This document shows, piece by piece, positions 54,176 through 62,909 of a stretch of 64,000 nucleotides of DNA (positions are counted from its first letter, which is position 1; every line of letters begins with the position of its first letter). A program made the translations under genes and the position numbers. The notes beneath the pieces are model-generated. The model saw only the letters and a program-made list of their open reading frames with translations, made no database searches and was not told the DNA's origin. The DNA is taken from contig NZ_BBZF01000013.1 of the NCBI RefSeq assembly GCF_020884795.1, positions 1 through 64,000 of the forward strand. Direction: 5' to 3'. Origin of the DNA: Micromonospora okii (GTDB taxonomy: Bacteria > Actinomycetota > Actinomycetes > Mycobacteriales > Micromonosporaceae).

Positions 54176-55555
54176 TCAGGCACGGGAGACGCGGACCAGC
54201 CGGTAGCTGGGCTGGTGTTGGGTTTTGAGCGGGACGCTGGTCCGCTCGTACTCCGCGTTCCCGAGCTCGACCTCGGAGCCCTCCTGCACGTTCAGCTCCC
54301 TGACGGTCACGGTCAGGGGACTGTGGCCGGCCGCGCCGGCGTTGGCGCTGTTAACCCTGTTGATGCCTGCGAGAAGGCTCTCCGCGAACCCCTGGGCGGG
54401 CTCGTTGTCGGTGAGCACGTAGGCGTGGCTCGCGGGCCCCATCACCACGTCGAGACAGGAGGCGAGGTCGTTCGGCGGCGGCAGCTTCGTCCACGGCCCC
54501 GGGTGCGGCACGAAGATGTCGGTGTGCGGCACGTGGTTGCCGAAGGCCGTGATGGAATCCCGGTGCAGCACCACCGCACCGGCGGGCACGCCCACACTGG
54601 CAAGGGCGAACTGTGCCGTCGACGTCATGTCCGGGTCGTAGGACGACACCTGACCGCGCCGTTTCGCGAGGCCGCCCAGGAAGCTGGCCTCTTCCTTGCT
54701 GACGACGTTGACCCCGCCGGTCACGGTGTGGCGTACCACTGCCAGCGCCTCCTCGACCTCGTAGATCTCGTCGTCTGCGGCCAGCGCCTGCAGGTCGGCG
54801 ATCATCGCCGGGGGGAGGCCGAGGCCCGCGAACGCCGGATGATTGGGCACGTCGTTCGCCTCTATCAGGGAGCCTTCCCCCGTCTGTTGGTCCATCACGG
54901 CGATCATTCGCTGGACCGCCGGGCTCCCGGCATCGTGCCCGGGGTGCGCGGCATGATGCTCCGGCGGGGCGGCGAGGGACGCGGGTGCCGCCGACAGTGC
55001 CCTGGTCGCGTTCTCCTCGGCCTCCCGCTCGAACCGGTCGGACGGATCGCTGACCCGCAGCCCGTCGCCGCGGTCCGTGCCGTCCACGGCGCCAAGGCGC
55101 TGCTGGACTACGTGGGTCAGCTCGTGAGCGAGGGTGTGCGGGTCGCCGCCGCCCCGGCCGATCACCACGTGGTTGCCCGAGGTGTAGGCGCGTGCCCCGA
55201 TCTCGCTGGCCGACTGCTCCGCCGCCGTGCCGGTGTGCAGCCGGACATCGGAGAAGTCCGCGCCGAGCCTGGCCTCCATGTCGACCCTGGTCACCTCGTC
55301 GAGGGGTGCTCCCGGGGACCGCAGCACCTCTGGCACCGTCGACCGCTGGACCGGCGACTCCCCGGCCAGCAGGCGGTTGACCTCGGAGTTGCCGATGGCG
55401 CGCTGGAGCGCCGCCAGCGCGGCCGGCGTGAGGGCTTCCGGCCCCAGGTCGGCATGGGTCGGGCGCGCGGGTGCGAGTGCCGCGTCTTGGACGGGCGTGG
55501 TGCGGTGTGGGGAGCCCGTGAGGCGCTGCCGCTCCGGATCCTGCCGTGCGCGCAT
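54176..55555 (-). CDS. DUF4157 (eCIS-core) domain protein
   Basis: 459 aa from ATG 55555 (ribosome site GGAGACG). Residues ~40-175 form DUF4157: ALQRAIGNSEVNRLL, FSDVRLHTGTAAEQSASEIGARAY, the metalloprotease-like AHELTHVVQQ near 137 and DRFEREAEENATRAL. DUF4157 proteins occur with extracellular contractile injection systems and as polymorphic-toxin-like proteins; the C-terminal ~280 residues are of unknown type and may be an effector. No eCIS structural gene is in the window. The same frame is open upstream through a TadE-like gene. Confidence 0.75.
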   Translation of the reverse strand: MRARQDPERQRLTGSPHRTTPVQDAALAPARPTHADLGPEALTPAALAALQRAIGNSEVNRLLAGESPVQRSTVPEVLRSPGAPLDEVTRVDMEARLGADFSDVRLHTGTAAEQSASEIGARAYTSGNHVVIGRGGGDPHTLAHELTHVVQQRLGAVDGTDRGDGLRVSDPSDRFEREAEENATRALSAAPASLAAPPEHHAAHPGHDAGSPAVQRMIAVMDQQTGEGSLIEANDVPNHPAFAGLGLPPAMIADLQALAADDEIYEVEEALAVVRHTVTGGVNVVSKEEASFLGGLAKRRGQVSSYDPDMTSTAQFALASVGVPAGAVVLHRDSITAFGNHVPHTDIFVPHPGPWTKLPPPNDLASCLDVVMGPASHAYVLTDNEPAQGFAESLLAGINRVNSANAGAAGHSPLTVTVRELNVQEGSEVELGNAEYERTSVPLKTQHQPSYRLVRVSRA

Positions 55556-56419
55556 GATCGTCTCCGTTCGACGGGGCTCCGCCGGACCGGTTCGGACGGG
55601 TGTGGGGCCGGGCCGGCAACGAGTCCGCCCGGGACGAGCCGGGCGATCATCGCCACTCCACCCTCGCGCGCGGGACGCCGTCCGGCGAGAGCCCGCCGGG
55701 CACACCTGTTGCCCCTGAGGGCCGTGCGCCCACCCCGTGCGGGTATGGGCTCTGCTCGCCGCATCCAAGCGTGAGCCACCGGGTTGAACGACGGCGACGC
55801 GGCCTTGGCTCGTGCCGCCATGGTCGCCCGCCGACGACGTTCGCGCCCTGGCCAGGCCGATGCGGGCTGTCGCCCTGGCGGGGCCAGTTCGGGCGGTCGC
55901 CCTGGCTGGGTCAGTTCGGGCGGTCGCCCTGGCTGGGTCAGCTCGAACGGTTGCCCTGGCTGGGCCGGCTCGGGCGGTCGCCCTGGCGACCCGGGTGAGG
56001 CCGGGTACCGGCGTGACGGTCACCTCCGTCGTCACCACAGCGTCCAGCCCGTCGAGCCGGCAGCCGGTCAGCCGCGCCCCGTTCGCCCGGACGACGGCGT
56101 CGGCGGACGCGCAGGCCACCTCGCTGCCCGTCGGAGTCTGCGCCGCTGCGGCGAGCGCGCCGAAGTCCGCCGCCACCGCCGCCCGTTGACGTGCCATCCG
56201 GGCGGCACCGACGGCCGCGCCGAAGACGCCGACGAGCACGAACGCCAGCCCGACGGCGAGCAGGCACACGGTCGCCCCGCCCCGATCGTCTCCACCCCGG
56301 CCGTCTCCGCGCCGCCGGTTCACTGTCGTCTCGCTCGCCTCGGCCTCTCCCGGGCTGCCGTTGCTTGGAGCGCGCACCAGCCGGACGGCCCTGCCCGTAG
56401 GGGCTGCGCGGTTCGTCAC
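55556..56419 (-). CDS. TadE-like protein (helicase/secretion neighbourhood), no stop of its own
   Basis: Starts at GTG 56419, overlapping the TadE stop by four bases. Residues ~46-140 are a normal TadE-like pseudopilin: DRGGATVCLLAVGLAFVLVG (TM helix), AAVAADFGALAAAAQ, ANGARLTGCRLDGLDAVVTTEVTV. Instead of ending near residue 140 it runs into five or more 9-aa repeats (RATARTGPA type) and then, with no stop, through junk-like sequence into the DUF4157 gene, so the translated product would be 747 aa ending at 54176. The stop was probably lost when the repeats expanded. Confidence 0.65.
55840..55990 (-). repeat. 27-bp tandem repeats in the TadE-like gene
   Basis: About five units of GTCGCCCTGGCTGGGTCAGT plus TCGGGCG (plus strand), with degenerate flanking copies. 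The period of 27 keeps the frame and encodes (R/A)ATARTGPA-type nonapeptides. Confidence 0.85.
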
Positions 56420-56862
56420 GGCTGTGGGCCCGGGGCGCCGGGCTCGACGGCGGCGACCGCGGTGGCGGTCACGGTGATCCGGGGCAGCCGGGCACCGAGG
56501 GCGCGCACGGGGGCCCGTACCGTCGCGGTGACCCGGTCGCCGACCACCGCGACCGAGACGTCGGCCCCGCCGGGGGCCGCCGCCTGGCCCGCTGCGACGC
56601 CGGGCTGGCCCCGGGAGGCGGCGAGCGCCGCCTCCCGGGCCGCCCCCAGGCAGCCGGCCTGCGTCGCCACCGCGTTCACGGCGGTGAGGCCGGCGAGCAG
56701 GAGCAGGAGCACCGCCGGCAGGCCGGCGGCCAGTTCGGCCGTGAACGACCCACGGTCCCGGGGCGGCCTCGGTCGCCCCGATCCGGTCGGGTCACCGGGG
56801 GCCATCGGCCCGACGGGTCTCGGCGTCCCATGGTCGGGCCCGGCCTGCCGGCGGGGTGTCAC
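56416..56862 (-). CDS. tadE: TadE-family pseudopilin
   Basis: 148 aa. DRGSFTAELAAGLPAVLLLLLAGLTAV gives the TadE motif with an E at +5-like position and a TM helix; the C-terminal part is a beta-rich extracytoplasmic domain (VSVAVVGDRVTATVRAPV). It is a minor pilin of the Tad/Flp pilus. GTG 56862 overlaps the DUF4244 stop and its own stop overlaps the next GTG, so the locus is tightly coupled. Confidence 0.85.
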   Translation of the reverse strand: MTPRRQAGPDHGTPRPVGPMAPGDPTGSGRPRPPRDRGSFTAELAAGLPAVLLLLLAGLTAVNAVATQAGCLGAAREAALAASRGQPGVAAGQAAAPGGADVSVAVVGDRVTATVRAPVRALGARLPRITVTATAVAAVEPGAPGPQP

Positions 56863-57026
56863 TTCAGGGCCCGGTCAATCACGGCGGTCAGCGCGGACTG
56901 GACGTTGCCCGAGGTCAGCACCTTGAGCAGGATGCCGGCGAACGCGACGGCGGCGAGCGTGCCGACGGCGTACTCGGCGGTGTTCATCCCGGCGTCGCCG
57001 CGCAGGCGGGTGAGCAGCTTCCGCAT
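56859..57026 (-). CDS. DUF4244 / Flp-pilin-like small protein
   Basis: 55 aa, starting MRKLLTRLRGDAGMNTAEYA, then a hydrophobic helix (VGTLAAVAFAGILLKVL) and a short tail ending ALK. G-MNTAEYA is the processing region of actinobacterial Flp-like pilins (DUF4244). It would be the major pilin of this Tad system. AAGGGAAC lies before ATG 57026; the stop overlaps the tadE start (GTGA). Confidence 0.85.
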   Translation of the reverse strand: MRKLLTRLRGDAGMNTAEYAVGTLAAVAFAGILLKVLTSGNVQSALTAVIDRALK

Positions 57027-57075
57027 GTTGTTCCCTTCTCGACGTCTCGCCGCGCGGCCGGTCGGCCGACGGCGC

Positions 57076-57813
57076 TCAGAGCACGTCGCCGAGGACGGCG
57101 ACGATCACCGGCACCAGGCCGGCGAGAATGAAGGCCGGCAGGAAGCAGAGCCCCAGCGGCAGCACGATGAGCACGCCGGCCCGGCGGGCGGACGCCTCGG
57201 CTGCGGTCCCACGGTCGCCGCGCAGGTCGTCGGCGAGGCGGGTCAGCGCGCCGGCCAACGCGGCACCGCTGTTCGACGAGCGCAGCGCCGCGCCGGCCAG
57301 CCGATCCGCCCCCGGCACCGGGGCGAGGTGCGCCCACGCCTCCTCGGGCCCGCCGCCGAGGAGCAGGGTCCGGCCGACCCGGCCGAGGCGGTCGCCCAGC
57401 GGCCCGCCGAGCGCCTCGGCCACCGCCAGCACGGAACGGTCGACGGGTGCCCCGGCCCGCATCGCGGCGGCGAGGAGGTCGGCGGCGAGGGGCAGGTCGG
57501 CGGCCTCCCGCAGCCGCCGTTCCCGGGCGGCGCGCGGCTCGATCCGGCGCAGCCCCCGGTCCGCCGCGACGGCGGCGAGGATGCCGCCGAGGAGGCCCGG
57601 CCAGCCGCCCAGCACGATCAGGACGGCCACCCCGGCCAGTCCGGCCCCGAGGCGTACCGGATCGGGCCACCACGCCGGTCGCACCCGCTCGGCGGGCTGG
57701 GTCCGCCGGGCCAGGCCGCGCAGCCGCCGGGCAGCGTTCACCCGCGTACCGACGGAAAGGGCGAGCACGGCCGCCACGGCGAGACAGCCGGCGGCGATCG
57801 CCTGGCGGAACAT
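57076..57813 (-). CDS. tadC: TadC-like inner-membrane protein (T2SS F family)
   Basis: 245 aa with four hydrophobic segments and the T2SSF cytoplasmic helices (LPLAADLLAAAMRAGAPVDRSVLAVAEAL; ALRSSNSGAALAGALTRLADDL). Platform protein of the Tad pilus, partner of the upstream TadB. ATG 57813 overlaps the tadB stop by one base. Followed by the DUF4244 gene after a 49-nt gap. Confidence 0.87.
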   Translation of the reverse strand: MFRQAIAAGCLAVAAVLALSVGTRVNAARRLRGLARRTQPAERVRPAWWPDPVRLGAGLAGVAVLIVLGGWPGLLGGILAAVAADRGLRRIEPRAARERRLREAADLPLAADLLAAAMRAGAPVDRSVLAVAEALGGPLGDRLGRVGRTLLLGGGPEEAWAHLAPVPGADRLAGAALRSSNSGAALAGALTRLADDLRGDRGTAAEASARRAGVLIVLPLGLCFLPAFILAGLVPVIVAVLGDVL

Positions 57814-58907
57814 CAGCGGCTCCCGTCCGGTGCCGCGCCGAGGCGTTCCGCCCAGAGCAGGCCGGCGAGCTGGAGGACTACGGCCACCACCGCGCAGCCG
57901 CCCCCGATCGGCGTGCGTAGGAGGACCGCGACGGGGTCGACGCCGACCCCATACCCGAGCCCGATGCCGCCGAGCGGCAGGGCGGCGAGGAGCCAGGCGG
58001 TGGCTCGGCTCCCGGCCGCCTGGGCTGCGGCGGCGGCCAGCCCCCGGTCGGTGGCCCGGGCGTCGGCCTCAATCCGTTCGAGCAGGTCGGCCAGGGGCGC
58101 GCCGGTCCGGTCGGCGAGCCGGACCGCCGCGCGGGCCAGCCGCCCGAGCCGGTCGGGAGCGGCGGGGGCAGCGTCGTTGGACAGGGAGGCGGCGGCGGTC
58201 AACACCGGAACGCCCGCGCGCAGGTCGGCGGCGAGAGCGCAGAGCTGGTCCAGGCTGTGCCGCCGCGCGAGCTGCGCCCGCCGGGCGAGACGCCTGCGGA
58301 CCAGCCCGCGCACGGCCAGCGCGCCGTACGCGCCGACCACCACGGCGGCCACCGGCCCGGCCAGGACGGCACCGGAGGCCGCACCCACCACGCCCCCGAC
58401 CAGCGGGGCCCGCCGGGGCGAGGCCGACAGCCAGCCCGGCGCGCGCAGCGAGCGGACGCCGGCCGCCCACGACCGGGTACGCCCGCCGCCCATTCCGCCG
58501 GGAGGCGGAACCGGGTGCGGCGGCGTGGCCGGGTCGGGCTGGAGCAGGGCGGCTGCCGGCCTGCGCGGATCGCGCCGACCGGGCGGCCCCGGCCGCCCGC
58601 CGGGCCCGAGCGGGCCGGAAGGACCAGCGGGGCTGGGCGAGGGGCGACAGCCGACCTGAACGGGTGAGGGGCGGTAGCCGGCCCGGTCGGAGGACGGGCC
58701 CGGGGTGCACGGGCCGGAGGCGGCCCGGGGCGGGCGTGTTCCTCCCGGCACGGGGTCCCGCGTCGGTGAGCCGACAGCTCCCTCCGGTCGCGGAGGCGGC
58801 CCACCCAGCACCGCGCGTCTCCTGGCCCGGCGGCTGTGCGTCGGCCACGCCACGGCCGTCGCGGCGGCGACGAGGAAGACGGTCACCAGCCATCCGGTCG
58901 TGGTCAC
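57813..58907 (-). CDS. tadB: TadB-like inner-membrane protein (T2SS F family)
   Basis: 364 aa. One TM helix at the N-terminus (WLVTVFLVAAATAVAW), a ~110-residue Pro/Gly/Arg-rich linker unusual for the family, then the T2SSF domain (DQLCALAADLRAGVPVLTAAASL) with C-terminal TM helices. GTG 58907 overlaps the tadA stop (GTGA). The very long frame upstream of this GTG is antisense-type noise. Confidence 0.82.
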   Translation of the reverse strand: MTTTGWLVTVFLVAAATAVAWPTHSRRARRRAVLGGPPPRPEGAVGSPTRDPVPGGTRPPRAASGPCTPGPSSDRAGYRPSPVQVGCRPSPSPAGPSGPLGPGGRPGPPGRRDPRRPAAALLQPDPATPPHPVPPPGGMGGGRTRSWAAGVRSLRAPGWLSASPRRAPLVGGVVGAASGAVLAGPVAAVVVGAYGALAVRGLVRRRLARRAQLARRHSLDQLCALAADLRAGVPVLTAAASLSNDAAPAAPDRLGRLARAAVRLADRTGAPLADLLERIEADARATDRGLAAAAAQAAGSRATAWLLAALPLGGIGLGYGVGVDPVAVLLRTPIGGGCAVVAVVLQLAGLLWAERLGAAPDGSR

Positions 58908-60154
58908 CCGGGCTCCCCGTGGCGGGGAGGAGCCTCGGCCCGGCCACCCCGCTCGACGCCGCCCGGCCCCGCCTCGCGCAGGACCGGCGGAACGGGGACG
59001 TCCCGCTCCCGCAGCAGCGTGGCGAGGGCCCGTGCGGCGGGGCCGGCCCCGTGGCCGCGCACCCAGGCGGGAACGACCGTGACCAGGTGGTCCGGGCCGT
59101 CGGGGAGCAGCAGGCAGACCGACTCCAGGACGCGGCCCCGCGCGCCCCGGCGGACCTGGAGCAGCACCTGGAGAGCGGCGGCGACCTGCGCGTGCAGTGC
59201 GGCCCGGGGCAGCCCGCCGAGCATGCCGAGGGCCTCCAACCGCGCCGGTACGTCCGACGGCGCGTTCGCGTGCAGCGTGCCCGCGCCGCCGTCGTGGCCG
59301 GTGTTCAGCGCGGCGAGCAGGTCGACGACCTCCCCGCCCCGGCACTCGCCGACCACCAGCCGGTCCGGCCGCATCCGCAACGCCTGCCGGACCAGGTCGC
59401 TGAGGCCGACGGCGCCGGAGCCCTCCACGTTGGAGGTGCGGGCCTGCAACCCGACCACGTGCGGGTGCACGGGCCGCAGCTCGGCGGCGTCCTCGACCAG
59501 GACGATGCGCTCGGTGGCCGGCACCAGCCCCAGCAGGGTGTTCAGCAGCGTCGTCTTGCCGGAGCCGGTGCCGCCGACGACCAGGTACGCCAGCCGGGCC
59601 GCCACCACCGCCGCCAGCACCGGGGCGACCGGCTGCGGCACGGTGCCCTGCCGCACGAGATCGTCCAGCGTGAACGGGCGCTGACGGAAGGTGCGCAGGG
59701 AGAGGTAGGGCCCGTCCGTCGCCACGGGAGGCAGCACGGCGTGCAGCCGCGTGCCGTCGGGCAGCCGGGCATCGGCGTACGGGCAGCCGTCGTCGAGGCG
59801 GCGGCCCGCCCCGGCGGCGAGGCGCTGGGCCAGGCGCCGCACGTCGTCGGGCGTGCCGACCGGCACCGCGACCTGGTACAGGCCCTGCCCCCGATCCACC
59901 CAGACGCGGTTGCCGTTGACGAGGACGTCGGTGACCTGCGCGTCGGCGAGCAGGGGGGCCAGCGGCCCCGCGCCGACGAGGTCGTCGTGCACCCGGCCGG
60001 CGATCCGCAGCACCGTCGTGTCCCCGAGGACGGCGGCGGCGGGCTCGGCGCGTACGGCGGAGACCACGGCCGCCGGGGTCACCGGGGTCGCCGTGGTGGC
60101 GAAGCGCTGGCGTACCCGGCTGGCGAGCTGCTCGCCGTCGGCGGGGCCGGTCAC
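58904..60154 (-). CDS. tadA: TadA/CpaF-family secretion ATPase
   Basis: 416 aa. Walker A VVGGTGSGKTTLLNTLLG near residue 205, Asp-box region ERIVLVEDAAEL near 232, Walker B-like RPDRLVVGECRGGE near 275 and the His-box GHDGGAGTLHANAP near 300. Powers assembly of the Flp/Tad pilus. GTG 60154 overlaps the cpaE stop. Belongs to the 'helicase/secretion neighbourhood' ATPases of actinobacteria. Confidence 0.93.
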   Translation of the reverse strand: MTGPADGEQLASRVRQRFATTATPVTPAAVVSAVRAEPAAAVLGDTTVLRIAGRVHDDLVGAGPLAPLLADAQVTDVLVNGNRVWVDRGQGLYQVAVPVGTPDDVRRLAQRLAAGAGRRLDDGCPYADARLPDGTRLHAVLPPVATDGPYLSLRTFRQRPFTLDDLVRQGTVPQPVAPVLAAVVAARLAYLVVGGTGSGKTTLLNTLLGLVPATERIVLVEDAAELRPVHPHVVGLQARTSNVEGSGAVGLSDLVRQALRMRPDRLVVGECRGGEVVDLLAALNTGHDGGAGTLHANAPSDVPARLEALGMLGGLPRAALHAQVAAALQVLLQVRRGARGRVLESVCLLLPDGPDHLVTVVPAWVRGHGAGPAARALATLLRERDVPVPPVLREAGPGGVERGGRAEAPPRHGEPG

Positions 60155-61254
60155 GCCGCACCCGGCATGGGCAGGCCGGTCAGCTCGCCGACGATCCGCT
60201 GGCAGAGCGCGGCGAGCGGGCCGCGCCCGTCGGCGGCGGGCGCCTCGCCGCGCTCCAGCCCCCGGCACAGCCCCGGCTCGGGGCGAAGCGTGCCGGCCAG
60301 CGGCAGCCCCAGGGCGCGGGCCACCTCCACGGCCTTGAGCCGGCCCGGCGCGGGGCCGCGCACGATGACGGAGAGCTGCGGGCAGTGCGGGGCGGCAGCG
60401 GCGGCGACCCGGGCCGCCGCCGCCGTGGCGCGCAGCTCGGCCGGTACGACCAGGAACGCCTGCTCGGCGGCCTGCAACGCGAGCACGGCCGGGTCGTCGA
60501 GGTGCCGGGGCACGTCGACCACGACGAAGTCCCGCCCGCGCCGCGCGGCCTCCAGGGTGGCCGCCATGGCCGGGGCGGGCAGGGCCAGCGGGTCGCCCCG
60601 GTCCCAGGAGAGCACCACCAGGTCACCCCGGCTGGGCAGGGCCCGGACCAGCGCCGGCGGGTCGACCCGCCCGTCGGCGTCGGTGAGCGCCGGCCAGCGC
60701 AGCCCGTCGAGCTGCTCCCAGCCGAGCACCAGGTCCAGCCCGCCGCCGAGCGGATCGGCGTCGACGAGCAGCGTGCGCAGCCGGGCCCGGGCGGCGGTGA
60801 CGGCCAGGCCGCCGGCGAGGACGCTGGCCCCGGCCCCGCCCCGGCCGCCGAGCACCGCGACCACCCGGGCCGCCGCGTCGCCGGCCCCACCGGGCGCGCA
60901 CTCGGCGAACCGGTCAACCAGCCACGGCTCCGCGGTCGGCAGCGTGGCGACGTGCTCGGCCCCGATCAGCTCGGCGATCTCCCACGCGGGGTCGAGCTGC
61001 CCGGTGCGGCCCACCAGGACCACGCGCGGCCGGCGCGGCAGCCGCGCCCGCAGGCACGCCTGCGCCTGGTCGTCGCCGACCAGCACCATCGACGCGGGCG
61101 ACCAGCGGGACCGGGCAGCAGCGGCGTCGGCGGCCACCTCGACCTCGGTGCCGCCTGCTGCGGCGAGCCGGAGCAGGTCGTCGAGGAGGGCGTCGTCGGA
61201 GGTGACCAGCAGCGGCAGCCGCCGGCGCGGCGAGAGCGAGGTACGGGGCGGCAT
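60151..61254 (-). CDS. CpaE-like/TadZ pilus localisation protein (MinD-type fold)
   Basis: 367 aa. A receiver-like N-terminal domain (LLVTSDDALLDDLLRLA) is followed by a MinD/ParA-type domain: VVAVLGGRGGAGASVLAGGLA, LLVDADPLGGGLDLVLG and FVVVDVPRHLDDPAVLAL. The P-loop GGRGGAGAS lacks the catalytic Lys of ParA proteins, so ATP hydrolysis may be lost. It likely positions the Tad machine. ATG 61254 has GGAGG 5 nt upstream. First gene of the operon. Confidence 0.87.
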   Translation of the reverse strand: MPPRTSLSPRRRLPLLVTSDDALLDDLLRLAAAGGTEVEVAADAAAARSRWSPASMVLVGDDQAQACLRARLPRRPRVVLVGRTGQLDPAWEIAELIGAEHVATLPTAEPWLVDRFAECAPGGAGDAAARVVAVLGGRGGAGASVLAGGLAVTAARARLRTLLVDADPLGGGLDLVLGWEQLDGLRWPALTDADGRVDPPALVRALPSRGDLVVLSWDRGDPLALPAPAMAATLEAARRGRDFVVVDVPRHLDDPAVLALQAAEQAFLVVPAELRATAAAARVAAAAAPHCPQLSVIVRGPAPGRLKAVEVARALGLPLAGTLRPEPGLCRGLERGEAPAADGRGPLAALCQRIVGELTGLPMPGAA

Positions 61255-61571
61255 CGCGGCCTCCAGCAGTCGGGCTCGGGGGGTGCTGCCGGAGAGCGTG
61301 CCCGGGTGCGACCGGTCCGCGGCGGTCGCGAGCCGGGGCCTGTGGATAACCGAGCGCGCTGTGGACAACGCCCGGAGGACGGGTTGATCTGCTATGGCCT
61401 CGCGCTCTACCGCAGGTCGTGGTTGCGGGCAGGAACCCCGGCGCTGGAGCGCCGGCACACGTCCTCACGAGAACCAGCTACGGCAATAATTTTCAATACG
61501 TCTATATATGGCGAAGCTTCCCGCCGTCCAGGACAGTGAACGGCAACGATGCCTCACCCTGTGGAGCTGCC
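61255..61571. other. 317-bp divergent region with two DnaA-box-like sites and an AT-rich block
   Basis: TGTGGATAA (61341-61349) and TGTGGACAA (61360-61368) are both exact DnaA-box sequences, in the same orientation, 10 bp apart. An AT-rich block lies at 61480-61510 (CAATAATTTTCAATACGTCT). It separates the cpaE-like gene (minus) from the C39-like gene (plus). Probably regulatory; the AT-rich part may be the C39 gene promoter. Confidence 0.5.
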
Positions 61572-62909
61572 ATGGCCATGACACCGCTGCGCGCCGCCGC
61601 CCTCGCGGGCGCCACCGCGCTCGCCCTCCTCGGCACCACCGCCTCCGCAGGGGCCACCGGCCCGGCCGCCGGTGCCGGCACGGTCACCCACGACGAGCGC
61701 GTCACCTGGCAGGGCTGGTCCGGGGCCACCCTGTCAGCCGGTGCCACCGCCGGCACCACCGTCACCGCCGCCGGGCTCGCCCTCGGCACGCCGACCGGCA
61801 CCACGATCTACAAGGACCCGCACACCGGCACCAGGCGGACCTGGGCGTACGGCACCTGGACCTCGCCGCTGACCGAGATCGGCTTCGGCGCCAGCGAGCT
61901 GGTGGCCTCCTGGAACGCCGACTCCCCGGCCGGCACCTGGCTCCAGGTCGAGCTCCAGGGCACCTACACCACCGGCACCCGCACCCCGTGGTACGTGCTG
62001 GGGCGCTGGGCCTCCGGCGACGGCGACATCAAGCGGACCACCGTCGACAGGCAGGGCGACAGGACGTCCAGCATCCAGGCCGACACCTTCGTCATCGACA
62101 ACGCGAGCGCCGGGGTGCTGCTGCGGGCGTACCAGCTCCGGCTGACCCTCTACCGCGACCCGGCGCGGACCGCCTCCCCGCTGGTCCGCTCGGTCGGCGC
62201 GATGAGCTCGAACGTGCCCGACCGGTTCACCGCCGCCCCGAGCACGGGCCACATCGCCTGGGGCACCGAGCTGGCGGTACCCCGCTACTCGCAGAACGTC
62301 CACACCGGCCACTACACCCAGTACGGCGGCGGCGGCGAGGCCTGGTGCTCGCCGACCTCCGTCGAGATGGTCGTCGAGTACTGGGGCCGGAGGCCCTCCG
62401 CCGCCGACACGTCCTGGGTGAGCCCCGGCCACGCGGACCCGACGGTCGACCACGCCGCCCGGATGACCTACGACTACCAGTACCAGGGGGCCGGCAACTG
62501 GCCGTTCAACACCGCCTACGCGGCCAGCTTCCCCGGGCTGGAGACGAAGGTGACCCGGCTGCACTCGCTCGACGAGGTCGAGCACTTCATCGCCGCGGGC
62601 ATCCCCGTGGTGACCAGCGTGTCCTTCCTGGCCAGCGAGCTGACCGGGGCGGGCTACGACACCGCCGGGCACCTGATGGTGGTGGTCGGCTTCACCCCCA
62701 CCGGTGACGTGATCGCCAACGACCCGGCCTCACCCCGCAACGACGCCGTACGGCACGTCTACTCGCGGGGGCAGTTCGAGCAGGTCTGGCAGCGGACCAG
62801 GCGGACCACGTCCAGCGGCGGCACGAGCAGCGGCTCCGGCGGCATCGCCTACCTCATCAAGCCGACCGGGGTGGCCTGGCCGCAGGTGACGGGCTCCACC
62901 AACTGGTAG
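61572..62909 (+). CDS. Secreted C39-like cysteine peptidase
   Basis: 445 aa. Signal peptide MAMTPLRAAALAGATALALL with a cleavage site near residue 28 (ASA-GA). The catalytic domain in the C-terminal half has GGGGEAWCSPTSVEMVVEYW (Cys) near 280, GHLMVVVGF (His) near 385 and VIANDPAS (Asp). The N-terminal half (residues 40-240) is a beta-rich domain of unknown function. It is probably a secreted protease or amide hydrolase. GGAG lies 5 nt before ATG 61572. Confidence 0.85.
   Translation: MAMTPLRAAALAGATALALLGTTASAGATGPAAGAGTVTHDERVTWQGWSGATLSAGATAGTTVTAAGLALGTPTGTTIYKDPHTGTRRTWAYGTWTSPLTEIGFGASELVASWNADSPAGTWLQVELQGTYTTGTRTPWYVLGRWASGDGDIKRTTVDRQGDRTSSIQADTFVIDNASAGVLLRAYQLRLTLYRDPARTASPLVRSVGAMSSNVPDRFTAAPSTGHIAWGTELAVPRYSQNVHTGHYTQYGGGGEAWCSPTSVEMVVEYWGRRPSAADTSWVSPGHADPTVDHAARMTYDYQYQGAGNWPFNTAYAASFPGLETKVTRLHSLDEVEHFIAAGIPVVTSVSFLASELTGAGYDTAGHLMVVVGFTPTGDVIANDPASPRNDAVRHVYSRGQFEQVWQRTRRTTSSGGTSSGSGGIAYLIKPTGVAWPQVTGSTNW

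Noticed and set aside
55840..55990. 27-bp repeats as a CRISPR array
   Set aside because: Tandem, spacer-less, within an open reading frame.
57128..61387. 1419-aa plus-strand open frame opposite the Tad genes
   Set aside because: Arg/Pro/Ala-rich with no domain; an antisense frame of high-GC coding DNA. The minus-strand genes have clear motifs.
61330..61510. DnaA boxes plus AT-rich block as a replication origin
   Set aside because: Only two boxes and no dnaA/dnaN nearby; actinomycete oriC has many more boxes.
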